Positions 1 through 6,091 of a stretch of 14,429 nucleotides of DNA are shown in pieces. The notes under the pieces were generated by a model. It worked only from the letters and a program-made list of their open reading frames with translations, was not told the DNA's origin and ran no database searches. The stretch is from Clostridia bacterium (GTDB lineage Bacteria; Bacillota; Clostridia; Oscillospirales; Butyricicoccaceae). The position numbers and the translations under genes are program-made. The stretch covers positions 1 to 14,429 of the forward strand of contig JAFQVZ010000146.1 of assembly GCA_017407765.1 (NCBI GenBank). The letters are read 5' to 3'. The stretch's first letter is position 1; the number at the start of each line of letters is the position of its first letter.

Positions 1-989
1 AGTCGGTCATCCCCTTTGTAATAGGCACAGGCTGCGCGATCCCCGGCGTCATGGCCTGCCGCACGATCCGCAACGAGCGTGAGCGCAGAGCTACAGCAAT
101 GCTGACTCCCTTCATGCCCTGCGGCGCAAAGCTTCCTGTAATCGCTCTCTTTGCCGGCGTATTCTTTGAGGATGCTTCCTGGGTCGGCACAATGATGTAT
201 TTTGCAGGTATTGCTCTGATCTTCTTCGGCGCTCTGCTGGTAAACAAGATCGCAGGTCACAAGAACCGCAAGTCCTTCTTCATCATCGAGCTGCCCGAGT
301 ATAAGATCCCCAGCCTGACACTTGCATTCAAGTCCATGTGCGCTCGCGGCTGGGCATACATCGTAAAGGCCGGTACCATCATCCTGCTCTGCAACACAGC
401 AGTTCAGATCATGCAGTCCTTCAACTGGAGCTTCCAGCTCATTGAGGAAGGCATGGAGCACACATCTATCCTTGCTTCCATCGCAACACCCTTTGCGGTT
501 GTTCTCGTTCCTCTCGGCTTCGGCGTATGGCAGATGGCTGCCGCAGCCATCACAGGCTTTATCGCTAAGGAAAACGTTGTTGGCACACTGGCAGTCTGCT
601 ATGGCGTTACCAACTTCATCGACACAGAAGAGCTGGCCCTGGTTTCTGGCGGCAATGAAGTTGCAACGATCTTTGCTCTGACAAAGGCTGCTGCTCTCGC
701 TTGCCTGATGTTCAACCTCTTCACACCTCCCTGCTTCGCAGCTCTCGGCGCTATGAACTCCGAGATCAAGGACCGCAAGTGGTTCTGGGGCGGTGTAGGC
801 CTCCAGTTCGCAACAGGCTATACAGTAGCTTTCCTCGTATACCAGATCGGTACATTGGTCACAGAAGGCACAGTAGGTTCCGGTTTCATTCCCGGCCTTA
901 TCATCGTTGCAGCTATCGTTGTTTACATTGCAAAGCTTGTCAAGGATTCCGACAAGAAGCTGGCTGCCGAATATGCACTTAAGAAGTAA
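1..989 (+). CDS. feoB: Ferrous iron transporter FeoB, C-terminal part (5' end outside window)
   Basis: Codons run in phase from base 3, giving about 328 residues to the TAA at 987-989. The protein is the membrane portion of FeoB, the GTP-driven ferrous iron importer of the cytoplasmic membrane. The first visible residues carry the Gate-domain motif GTGCAIPGVMACRTI followed by NERERRATAMLTPFMPCGAKLPV, which matches the conserved Cys-containing FeoB core (family knowledge: G-C-x-x-P ... F-x-x-C-x-A-x-L-P). Several hydrophobic segments follow, then an FeoB C-terminal stretch with FIAKENVVGTL and FNLFTPPCFAALGAM, and a Lys-rich tail. The N-terminal G-protein domain lies upstream of the window. 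It is followed after 19 bases by a FeoB-associated small protein and then by a regulator gene, the usual clostridial feo order. The ATG at base 51 is internal, not the real start. Identity is very secure. Confidence 0.96.
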   Translation, partial: SVIPFVIGTGCAIPGVMACRTIRNERERRATAMLTPFMPCGAKLPVIALFAGVFFEDASWVGTMMYFAGIALIFFGALLVNKIAGHKNRKSFFIIELPEYKIPSLTLAFKSMCARGWAYIVKAGTIILLCNTAVQIMQSFNWSFQLIEEGMEHTSILASIATPFAVVLVPLGFGVWQMAAAAITGFIAKENVVGTLAVCYGVTNFIDTEELALVSGGNEVATIFALTKAAALACLMFNLFTPPCFAALGAMNSEIKDRKWFWGGVGLQFATGYTVAFLVYQIGTLVTEGTVGSGFIPGLIIVAAIVVYIAKLVKDSDKKLAAEYALKK

Positions 990-1008
990 AAACTTCTGAG
1001 GTGATGGA

Positions 1009-1179
1009 ATGGTAGATATTATTGCTGCTGCAGTCCTGCTGGCTATCGTCGGCCTGGCTGCAAGGTATATGTATAATGAGAAAAAGAGGGGAGTAACCTG
1101 TGTAGGCTGCCCCCATGCCAAGCAGTGCGCGGCCAGAAAAAACGGCCATGCCTGCGGCGGCGCAGAAAAAGCACATTAA
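1009..1179 (+). CDS. FeoB-associated Cys-rich membrane protein, 56 aa
   Basis: A 56-codon reading frame starts at the ATG at 1009 (the ATG at 1004 meets a stop after three codons) and ends at TAA 1177-1179. A GAGGTG ribosome binding site lies at 998-1003, about five bases ahead of the start. Residues 2-22 form one hydrophobic helix (MVDIIAAAVLLAIVGLAARY); after a basic EKKRG stretch comes a short tail with cysteines at 31, 34, 40 and 49 in a C-x2-C-x5-C-x8-C pattern, plus His 36, 47 and 56. This is the layout of the small FeoB-associated Cys-rich family usually encoded directly after feoB in Firmicutes. It is presumed to assist FeoB in iron handling at the membrane; its mechanism is not established. 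It lies between feoB and the regulator gene and is almost certainly co-transcribed. Confidence 0.9.
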   Translation: MVDIIAAAVLLAIVGLAARYMYNEKKRGVTCVGCPHAKQCAARKNGHACGGAEKAH

Positions 1180-1191
1180 AAGGAGTTACAC

Positions 1192-1560
1192 ATGGATCTT
1201 AGCGGTGCAAAAATCAGATATCTGCTGGTGATATATCAGCTCAGTCGTGAAAAGGGCGCCGCCCGTTCTGTGGATATTGCCATAAAGCTCGGCGTTGCCC
1301 GTCCATCGGTGCACAGGATGCTGTCGTCGATGGTGAAAATGGGGCTTATACATATGGAGCCTCGCGGAGCAGCATCACTTACCGAGGATGGACTGAAAGA
1401 AGCTTTGGAGTATGAAAGGCAGTATGAGATCCTGTATCCCTTCTTCAGCGATTATGTAGGACTTTCAGATTATGATTCCGAGCTGTCGACAATCGCGGCA
1501 TTATCTTCTTTGCCCTCGGTGTGCATTGATGCATTATGCAAAAAGGTCACCGCAAACTGA
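1192..1560 (+). CDS. DtxR/MntR-like winged-helix regulator of the feo operon, 122 aa
   Basis: Starts at ATG 1192 behind an AAGGAG site at about 1179-1185, 12 bases after the preceding gene; it is the last gene of the feo operon. Residues 7-64 form a winged helix: IYQLSREKGAARSVDIAIKLGVARPSVHRMLSSMVKMGLI is the helix-turn-helix and the strand ending in SLTEDG is the wing. This closely resembles the N-terminus of metal-dependent DtxR/MntR repressors, and residues 65-115 resemble the following dimerisation helices. At 122 aa it is shorter than MntR (about 140) and has no SH3-like domain. By hand alignment with MntR, the usual metal ligands (D8, E11, H77, E99, E102, H103) correspond to R9, L12, Y78, I101, L104 and S105, so the classic metal site seems absent. 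It may therefore sense iron differently or not at all. A MarR-type regulator is the alternative. Confidence 0.8.
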   Translation: MDLSGAKIRYLLVIYQLSREKGAARSVDIAIKLGVARPSVHRMLSSMVKMGLIHMEPRGAASLTEDGLKEALEYERQYEILYPFFSDYVGLSDYDSELSTIAALSSLPSVCIDALCKKVTAN

Positions 1561-1604
1561 TTTAAACCATTATCTTTTTATTCTACTCTTTCATATCAAT
1601 CGCG

Positions 1605-1645
1605 AAAGCTCCCGGATGAGAATATCCGGGAGCTTTTGTTGTTTT
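1605..1645 (+). terminator. Intrinsic terminator of the feo operon
   Basis: Perfect 13-bp stem: AAAGCTCCCGGAT (1605-1617), loop of six (1618-1623), and its exact complement at 1624-1636, followed by a T-rich tract (TTGTTGTTTTATT). It sits 45 bases after the regulator stop. On the minus strand the U-tract is only moderate, but the hairpin may also stop the converging amidohydrolase gene. Confidence 0.9.
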
Positions 1646-1646
1646 A

Positions 1647-2456
1647 TTATTTCTTTATTTTATAGATGCGTACGGCATTCTCATAGAATACCTCGTCCCA
1701 ATGCTGCTCGGGAACAAGACGTGAAATGAAATCGATATACTGCTCCATATTTACCAGCGGCCAATCGGTGCCGTACATAATGCGGTCGAAGGCATGGGGA
1801 TATCTGAGCCAGGTTTTAAGATGATCGACATAGCCGCTGTTGTCGCGGATAAATGCATCGATATCATGCAGTCCGCCGTCGAGTATGCCCGAAAGGTCGG
1901 CACAGACATTGGGGTTTTTATCGAGAACAGCCGCCGTATCAACTACCCAGGGATTTCCATAGTGACAGATGACAAAGGTAGTTTTGGGAAAATCGGCTGC
2001 AGCCTCGTCAACTACAAGTGGATGGCAGTATTTGAGATAAGAACGTGGGCCGGCTGTTGCGCCCGAATGGATCGCAATGGCCTTACCATACTGTCCCGCA
2101 AGGTCATACAGCGGGTGATAGAAGGGTTCGGTTATATAATGTCGGTTATAGCCGGGATAGAGCTTTATGCCGGCGCAGTCATCACGCCTCAGATGGTTTT
2201 CGACAAGCTCGAGGGAAGAGGCGAGGGCCTCTTTGGAAAAATGTCCGCTGTCAAAACCTACGCAATAGCTCATAAAGGAGGGATATTCGTGGGGCTCGGC
2301 GATGCCGTTATTACCCATGACCACGGCGTGCTCGATATTAAGATCGGAAAACACTTTTCTGAGGTGTTCTTCGTTGTTCTGATGTCCTGCGGCAACGGCC
2401 AGCTCGTCAAAACCATAGCTGTGTTTAAAGTGGATATGAGCGTCTATGATCTTCAA
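1647..2456 (-). CDS. Amidohydrolase-2 family metal-dependent hydrolase, 269 aa
   Basis: A TIM-barrel hydrolase of the amidohydrolase-2 type (PF04909-like), a family that includes decarboxylases and lactone or amide hydrolases; the substrate cannot be read from sequence. Visible motifs: DAHIHF at residues 5-10 (metal ligands H7 and H9), GIKLYPGY at 96-103, IHSG with H130, CHYGNPW with H165, and MYGTDWPL with the catalytic Asp 231. There is no signal peptide, so it is probably cytoplasmic. The start is TTG at 2454-2456; no ATG or GTG fits better. An AAAGGAGG site lies upstream with a rather long spacer of about 11 bases, which together with TTG suggests modest translation. It stands alone, between the converging feo operon and a co-oriented zinc-ribbon gene that ends in its own terminator. 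Confidence 0.88.
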   Translation of the reverse strand: MKIIDAHIHFKHSYGFDELAVAAGHQNNEEHLRKVFSDLNIEHAVVMGNNGIAEPHEYPSFMSYCVGFDSGHFSKEALASSLELVENHLRRDDCAGIKLYPGYNRHYITEPFYHPLYDLAGQYGKAIAIHSGATAGPRSYLKYCHPLVVDEAAADFPKTTFVICHYGNPWVVDTAAVLDKNPNVCADLSGILDGGLHDIDAFIRDNSGYVDHLKTWLRYPHAFDRIMYGTDWPLVNMEQYIDFISRLVPEQHWDEVFYENAVRIYKIKK

Positions 2457-2531
2457 GATAATACAAGCCTCCTTTATTATATAATATTATATGATACAGT
2501 AAAACTGTGTTATTGTCAAAGAGTAATACAA

Positions 2532-2561
2532 GAAAACGGCCTGCCGTTTTCCGGCAGGCCG
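2532..2561 (-). terminator. Intrinsic terminator after the zinc-ribbon repeat gene
   Basis: Ten-base-pair GC-rich stem, CGGCCTGCCG at 2537-2546 with its complement at 2552-2561 and a five-base loop. Read on the minus strand it is followed by TTTTCTTG. It lies 20 bases past the stop of the zinc-ribbon gene and separates it from the amidohydrolase. Confidence 0.88.
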
Positions 2562-2581
2562 CTCAGGACTAAAGCTTTAAG

Positions 2582-3397
2582 TTACAGCTTTGCGCCGCAC
2601 TTGTTGCAGAATACATGCTCTGCTTCGTTTTCGGCTTCGCAGTTGGGGCAGATCTTTACAGAAGCGATCTCGACTACTGTTTCTTCCTCGCACTCGCAAT
2701 GGCCGCAGCAGCACTCATGTTCTTCGCCGTCGTGGTGACCGCAGCAGCACTCGTGCTCTTCGCCGTCGTGGTGACCGCAGCAGCACTCATGCTCTTCGCC
2801 GTCGTGGTGACCGCAGCAGCACTCGTGCTCTTCACCGTCGTGGTGGCCGCAGCAGCACTCGTGCTCTTCGCCGTCGTGGTGACCACAGCAGCACTCGTGC
2901 TCTTCTTCGCACTCGCACTTGCAGCATTCAGCTTCTTCACAGACCTCTGCCTCTACAGGGGCAGCCTCTTCGAGCTTTGCGCCGCAGCTCTTGCAGAAGT
3001 GAGCATCAAGGGCATTGAGGTCGCCGCATTCAGCGCACTTGACCGATGTAGCTTCCTGACGCTTGATCTTGATCTCGGACAGCTGAGCCTTGAGGTTGTC
3101 GATCTCATCGAGATATTCCTTGATGGTGGTGCAGAAAACCACTGCATCATCGTCGAGGGTCTCGCCGTTCAGATAGAGGTTCCAGTAATGGTCACCCAGG
3201 CGAGTCTTGAGCTCTTCGATGGATGTGTTAGCCGAGGAGATGCGAGCATTGAGCTTGCCCATCTCGATGACGTCGTTGGCCTTATCGCCGACGGTCTTTG
3301 TCAGTTCGGATGTCTTGTCGCCAACATTCTTGGCGATCTCGGGAAGAATATCACCAACATTCTTGGCGATCTCGCTGAGCTTATCAAATAATGCCAT
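2582..3397 (-). CDS. Double zinc-ribbon protein with six Cys/His-rich 12-residue repeats, 271 aa
   Basis: ATG at 3397, GGAGG nine bases upstream. Four parts are visible. Residues 1-50 hold 11-residue amphipathic repeats (IAKNVGD, IAKNVGD, LTKTVGD). Residues 50-118 are predicted helical or coiled-coil. A first zinc ribbon has C121, C124, C135 and C138. Residues 153-237 are extremely rich in Cys, His and Glu, with six copies of HECCCGH starting at 167, 179, 191, 203, 215 and 227, each spaced 12 residues and mostly joined by HDGEE. A second zinc ribbon has C250, C253, C264 and C267 and ends FCNKCGAKL, like the first. I count 34 Cys and 20 His. No signal peptide or membrane helix is seen. Zinc ribbons at the end of small clostridial proteins are common; the repeat block is not one I recognise. 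A metal-buffering or metal-sensing role is inference from composition only. Confidence 0.85.
   Translation of the reverse strand: MALFDKLSEIAKNVGDILPEIAKNVGDKTSELTKTVGDKANDVIEMGKLNARISSANTSIEELKTRLGDHYWNLYLNGETLDDDAVVFCTTIKEYLDEIDNLKAQLSEIKIKRQEATSVKCAECGDLNALDAHFCKSCGAKLEEAAPVEAEVCEEAECCKCECEEEHECCCGHHDGEEHECCCGHHDGEEHECCCGHHDGEEHECCCGHHDGEEHECCCGHHDGEEHECCCGHCECEEETVVEIASVKICPNCEAENEAEHVFCNKCGAKL
2705..2905 (-). repeat. 36-bp tandem repeat inside the zinc-ribbon gene
   Basis: Five full units of exactly 36 bp (2705-2740, 2741-2776, 2777-2812, 2813-2848, 2849-2884) and a partial sixth from 2885. Each begins GCAGCAGCACTC on the + strand, except the sixth, whose first base is A. Units differ by only a few point changes, e.g. 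CATG versus CGTG and one GCC to ACC. The period is a multiple of three, so copy-number change keeps the frame. Each unit encodes HECCCGHHDGEE on the minus strand. Units abut with no spacers, so this is not a CRISPR array. Confidence 0.97.
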
Positions 3398-3437
3398 AAT
3401 AATTTACCTCCAAGTATTTTTCATCTGTGATGCTTTC

Positions 3438-3443
3438 ATTATA
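3438..3443 (-). promoter_or_regulatory. Probable -10 box for the zinc-ribbon repeat gene
   Basis: On the minus strand a perfect TATAAT lies about 40 bases upstream of the start codon in AT-rich DNA. No convincing -35 box is found at 16-18 bases (the best is ATACAA), so the call rests on the -10 and its position. Confidence 0.5.
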
Positions 3444-3540
3444 CTATAAAAATCAGGAATTGTATGTACTTTTTTGATTTTTTATTCCTAATTTAATCAA
3501 GAATTAATAGATAGATCGGATAAACAGTAGATCAGAGGTC

Positions 3541-3566
3541 AAAAGGCTCCCCGGAGGGAGCCTTTT
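3541..3566 (-). terminator. Intrinsic terminator downstream of the M20 gene and its paralog relic
   Basis: AAAAGGCTCCC (3541-3551), a four-base loop, and its exact complement at 3556-3566, forming an 11-bp stem whose outer A/T pairs supply the U-run on either strand. It lies 21 bases past the TGA of the M20 relic and about 190 bases past the stop of the intact M20 gene. This spacing suggests it originally terminated the lost second copy. Confidence 0.85.
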
Positions 3567-3587
3567 GCGCTGTATGATTTTGATGTA

Positions 3588-3629
3588 TCAGATGTTCTGG
3601 AAATCAACCTTTGCGTTGCCGTTTTCGTT
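3588..3629 (-). pseudogene. Relic of a second M20 peptidase gene: last 13 codons plus stop
   Basis: On the minus strand these 42 bases read NENGNAKVDFQNI and TGA. The intact M20 gene at 3755 ends DENGNAKVDFQNI and TAA. Apart from the first codon (AAC versus GAC) and the stop, the DNA differences fall at third codon positions (AAC/AAT, GCA/GCT, GTT/GTA, GAT/GAC). The two ends thus diverged while selected as protein, and the segment is not a fresh duplication. Upstream of the relic (3630 onward) similarity stops and a structured element begins. The simplest reading is that a tandem M20 paralog was lost except for its 3' tip and terminator. Confidence 0.7.
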
Positions 3630-3738
3630 CCCCACAAAACTGCGTTTTGCGGGGCCCCCGATAATTTGATAGATTTTGCCGGAATGAATCCGTCAAAATC
3701 GGTCGCCGCCATTCTGACCGGCGGCGCGGACGAAAACG
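3620..3738. repeat. Structured repeat-like element, about 120 bp, next to the M20 gene
   Basis: The stretch is bounded by nine-base inverted repeats, CGTTTTCGT at 3620-3628 and ACGAAAACG at 3730-3738. It contains three successive hairpins. The first is 3630-3654 (CCCCACAAAAC, TGC, GTTTTGCGGGG; one mismatch). The second is 3672-3700 (GATTTTG with CGGA, loop ATGAA, then TCCG with CAAAATC; one internal mismatch). The third is 3705-3725 (GCCGCC with GGCGGC). No gene with a ribosome binding site fits here, although a 67-codon frame is open on the minus strand. Such compact hairpin clusters resemble dispersed intergenic repeats (REP- or MITE-like) or a 3'-UTR RNA. Only one copy is visible in this window, so repeat status is inference. 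The left inverted repeat lies within the M20 relic, so its role as element boundary is uncertain. Confidence 0.45.
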
Positions 3739-3754
3739 CCATGCAACTTAGTTC

Positions 3755-5125
3755 TTAGATGTTCTGGAAGTCTACCTTAGCATTGCCGTTTTCGTCGTAT
3801 GTAACAGCGTCCTTGTCGAGAGAGATCTCATCGATAGCCTTGAGGTACTCGGGAATAGAGGTGAACTCGGGCTTATAGTTTGCGATGATCTCCTTGGCAA
3901 CGACAGCTTCATTCTCGAGCAGCTTTTCAGCTACGAACAGCTGAGCCTTAGCCGAGTTGACACACAGACGGTTGGGGTCGGTGATAAAATAGTCGATGCC
4001 GTGGCCTGTGCCGACAGCGCCCATCGAGAAGAACTGAACACCGGGCATGACGCAGGTGATGTCGCCGAAGTCGGACGAGCCGGTGCCCCAATCGGTATAG
4101 TTGAACTTAACACGGTCGTCACCAACAAGCTCCTTGCAGCACTGTTCTACAAGCTGCATGAACTTAAGGTCGTGGATCTCGGGAGCATAACCGGGACGGT
4201 CGCACAGCTCGACACCCGCACCCATTGCAAGGGCAGCGCCTGTAAGTGCACGGTTGAACTTCTTGTTTTCGCGCTTGATAGCCTCAAGGGTACGTCCGCG
4301 GACATAGGATTCGATCTTCATCTCATCGGGGATAATGTTAACGGCAACATTAACGCCCATCATAATGGGATGGAAGCGGATGGTATCCTTTTCCTGCAGA
4401 GTTTCTCTCAGGTCGTTGCAGGCCTGAAGGCCGAGCATTGCGGCATACTGAGCATTTACGCCCAGGTGAGGAGCGCCGCCGGCATGGGAGCTCTTGCCCT
4501 TGAACTTGATGGTCTTTGCCATACAGCCGTTGAAGCCGAAGCCGCAGGAGAAGTCGAATGCTTCGTCGGGGCCTGCCGCGCCGCCGTGAACCATCATGGC
4601 GATGTCGCAGTCATCGAGAACGCCGCGATACATGAACTCTACCTTACCGCCGTTATACTTGATGATGCCCTGCTTGCGGAGATCTTCACGGAATGCCAGC
4701 TGGATCATCTCTTCAGCGGGAACAGCGATGAGCTTGATCGAACCGGAGAGGCCGTCAAGTGCGCCGGGCTCTTTGAGGGCAGCAGCAATGCCAAGCAGAG
4801 CGGCACCCTGTCCGTGGTGAGCGCAGCAGTGGGTCATGCCGTTGACCGATTCGGGATGGTTGGCGATATCCAGAGCATCAAGCTCGCCGAAAATAGCCAG
4901 CCTGGGGCCGGGTTTGCCGGTGTCAACAGTTGTCCAGAAGCCGGGGATGTTGCCGGCCTGAGTCAGCTCATAGCCAAGAGCCTCAAACTTTTCTGTAAGA
5001 TATGCGTTGGCCTCCCACTCGGTGTAGCCGGTCTGAGGATGAGCCCACAGCCATCTTTCGGCATCAAGGATCATCTGTTTGTTGGCATCTACGTTTTTAA
5101 CGATAAGTTCCTGTCTGTTTGTCAT
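3755..5125 (-). CDS. M20 family metallopeptidase/amidohydrolase (AbgB-like), 456 aa
   Basis: Two-domain M20 zinc enzyme that cleaves amide bonds of small N-acyl amino acids or peptides; the closest general type is the p-aminobenzoyl-glutamate hydrolase subunit B / IAA-amino acid hydrolase group. Visible motifs: AIFGELDAL at 77-85, THCCAHHGQGAALL at 98-111 with likely metal-binding Cys/His, VPAEEM at 135-140 carrying the catalytic and metal glutamates, MVHGG with H180, the dimerisation-domain motif SSHAGGAPHLGVNA at 212-225, and SSDFGDI at 350-356 and GTGHGIDYF at 372-380 near the C-terminus. No signal peptide; probably cytoplasmic. ATG at 5125 has GGAGG nine bases upstream. It is monocistronic here, with a relic of a paralog just downstream, so the locus probably once held a tandem pair. 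The exact substrate is not readable. Confidence 0.92.
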   Translation of the reverse strand: MTNRQELIVKNVDANKQMILDAERWLWAHPQTGYTEWEANAYLTEKFEALGYELTQAGNIPGFWTTVDTGKPGPRLAIFGELDALDIANHPESVNGMTHCCAHHGQGAALLGIAAALKEPGALDGLSGSIKLIAVPAEEMIQLAFREDLRKQGIIKYNGGKVEFMYRGVLDDCDIAMMVHGGAAGPDEAFDFSCGFGFNGCMAKTIKFKGKSSHAGGAPHLGVNAQYAAMLGLQACNDLRETLQEKDTIRFHPIMMGVNVAVNIIPDEMKIESYVRGRTLEAIKRENKKFNRALTGAALAMGAGVELCDRPGYAPEIHDLKFMQLVEQCCKELVGDDRVKFNYTDWGTGSSDFGDITCVMPGVQFFSMGAVGTGHGIDYFITDPNRLCVNSAKAQLFVAEKLLENEAVVAKEIIANYKPEFTSIPEYLKAIDEISLDKDAVTYDENGNAKVDFQNI

Positions 5126-5173
5126 TGTATGTGCCTCCTTTTTTATGAATAAATTGCGTATTACTATACTGAA

Positions 5174-5202
5174 ATAATAACAAGATAATAAAAAAGAGTA
5201 AA
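5174..5202 (-). promoter_or_regulatory. Possible promoter of the M20 gene
   Basis: On the minus strand TTTACT (5197-5202) is followed after 17 bases by TATTAT (5174-5179), leaving a leader of about 40 bases to the ATG. The region is very AT-rich, so chance matches are likely. Confidence 0.35.
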
Positions 5203-5292
5203 GAGTAATTTTCTGTTAAAAAGAAAGTTTGGATAGTATGTCGGTTATTTTTATTCATTTTGCAGCAGAAAAGAGGAGAGAAAATCTGTGTG

Positions 5293-5322
5293 TTGACAGA
5301 AAATATGTTTGTTCGGTAGAAT
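5293..5322 (+). promoter_or_regulatory. Sigma-A-type promoter of tcdA
   Basis: A perfect TTGACA at 5293-5298, an 18-base spacer and TAGAAT at 5317-5322. The predicted start of transcription is near 5329. That places the AAAGGA ribosome binding site (5329-5334) at the very 5' end of the mRNA, leaving a leader of only about 17 bases before the ATG at 5346. Confidence 0.75.
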
Positions 5323-5345
5323 AAATCCAAAGGATGTGAAAAAAT

Positions 5346-6047
5346 ATGGATGAAAGATACAGCCGAACAGCCATGCTTATAGGAGAAGAGGCTGTTATGA
5401 AACTCAGGCGCAGCCATGTTCTTGTCTGCGGAGTGGGTGGGGTAGGCTCGTTTATATGCGAGGCTCTTGCCAGAGCCGGAGTTGGGCATCTGACCCTTTT
5501 GGATTTTGACACAGTGTCGGTGAGCAACATAAACCGCCAGCTGATCGCCCTTACCAGCACTGTAGGACGCAATAAGGCTCAGGTCATGGCCGAGAGGATC
5601 GCCGACATTGACCCCGATACCAGGGTCGATGTGCTTGATATGTTCTTTTCGAGCGAGAATGCAGACGAGGTGCTGTCGGGAGGTTTTGATTATATTGCCG
5701 ATGCGATAGACACCGTTCCTTCCAAACTGTGCCTGATAGAAGAGGCGCACCGCAGAGAGATCCCCATTATTTCGTCGATGGGAACGGGAAACAAGCTTGA
5801 CCCTTCAAGGTTCAGGATAACCGATATTTCAAAAACATCGGTCTGTCCGCTGGCAAAAAAGGTGAGATACGAGCTTAAAAAGCGAGGGATCGGCCATCAT
5901 AAGGTGCTGTTCAGCGAGGAGCTTCCCATCAAGCCCGATTATGCCGAGGGTGAAAGAAAGGTGCCTGCGTCGATAAGCTTTGTTCCGTCGGCAGCGGGGC
6001 TTATGATCGCAGGAGAGATCATCCGTGATCTTATAAATAAGGAATAA
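5346..6047 (+). CDS. tcdA: tRNA threonylcarbamoyladenosine dehydratase TcdA, 233 aa
   Basis: E1-like (ThiF/MoeB/UBA superfamily) enzyme that uses ATP to dehydrate t6A at position 37 of ANN-decoding tRNAs to the cyclic form ct6A in the cytoplasm. Visible features: N-terminal RYSRTAMLIGEEAV, the ATP-binding GVGGVGSF at 29-36, LLDFDTVSVSNINRQ at 51-65 (D53, N61 and R64 of the adenylation site), K77 in GRNKAQV, DAIDTVPSK at 119-127, the TcdA-type SSMGTGNKLDP at 143-153, SVCPLAKKVR at 165-174, and VPSAAGL near the C-terminus. Length fits the family (about 230-270). It has its own promoter and terminator, hence a single-gene unit. A MoeB/ThiF role is less likely because of the GTGNKLDP and CPLAKKVR signatures and the absence of thiamine or molybdopterin genes. 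Confidence 0.93.
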   Translation: MDERYSRTAMLIGEEAVMKLRRSHVLVCGVGGVGSFICEALARAGVGHLTLLDFDTVSVSNINRQLIALTSTVGRNKAQVMAERIADIDPDTRVDVLDMFFSSENADEVLSGGFDYIADAIDTVPSKLCLIEEAHRREIPIISSMGTGNKLDPSRFRITDISKTSVCPLAKKVRYELKKRGIGHHKVLFSEELPIKPDYAEGERKVPASISFVPSAAGLMIAGEIIRDLINKE

Positions 6048-6052
6048 AATAA

Positions 6053-6085
6053 AAGGCAGGGAGAGAATAAACCTTTCCTTGCCTT
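6053..6085. terminator. Bidirectional intrinsic terminator between tcdA and the amidase gene
   Basis: Thirteen-base-pair stem with two G-U pairs in the + transcript (6053-6065 with 6073-6085) and a seven-base loop. On + it is followed by ATTGTTTTATT and on - by TTTTATTTTATT, so it can serve both converging genes, whose stops are 5 and 7 bases away. Confidence 0.8.
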
Positions 6086-6091
6086 ATTGTT

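Noticed and set aside
2705..2905. 36-bp repeats as a CRISPR array
   Set aside because: The units are directly adjacent with no spacers and encode an in-frame protein repeat; no cas genes are near.
2615..3391. 258-codon + strand frame opposite the zinc-ribbon gene
   Set aside because: It is kept open by the codon pattern and the 36-bp repeat of the minus-strand gene. The minus-strand protein has real zinc-ribbon motifs, a ribosome binding site and a terminator.
3539..3742. 67-codon minus-strand frame across the structured element
   Set aside because: It has no ribosome binding site and runs through the hairpin element, the M20 relic in another frame, and the terminator. It is better read as non-coding.
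4001..5152. 383-codon + strand frame opposite the M20 gene
   Set aside because: It shows no family motifs and overlaps a gene with complete M20 signatures; it is a shadow frame.
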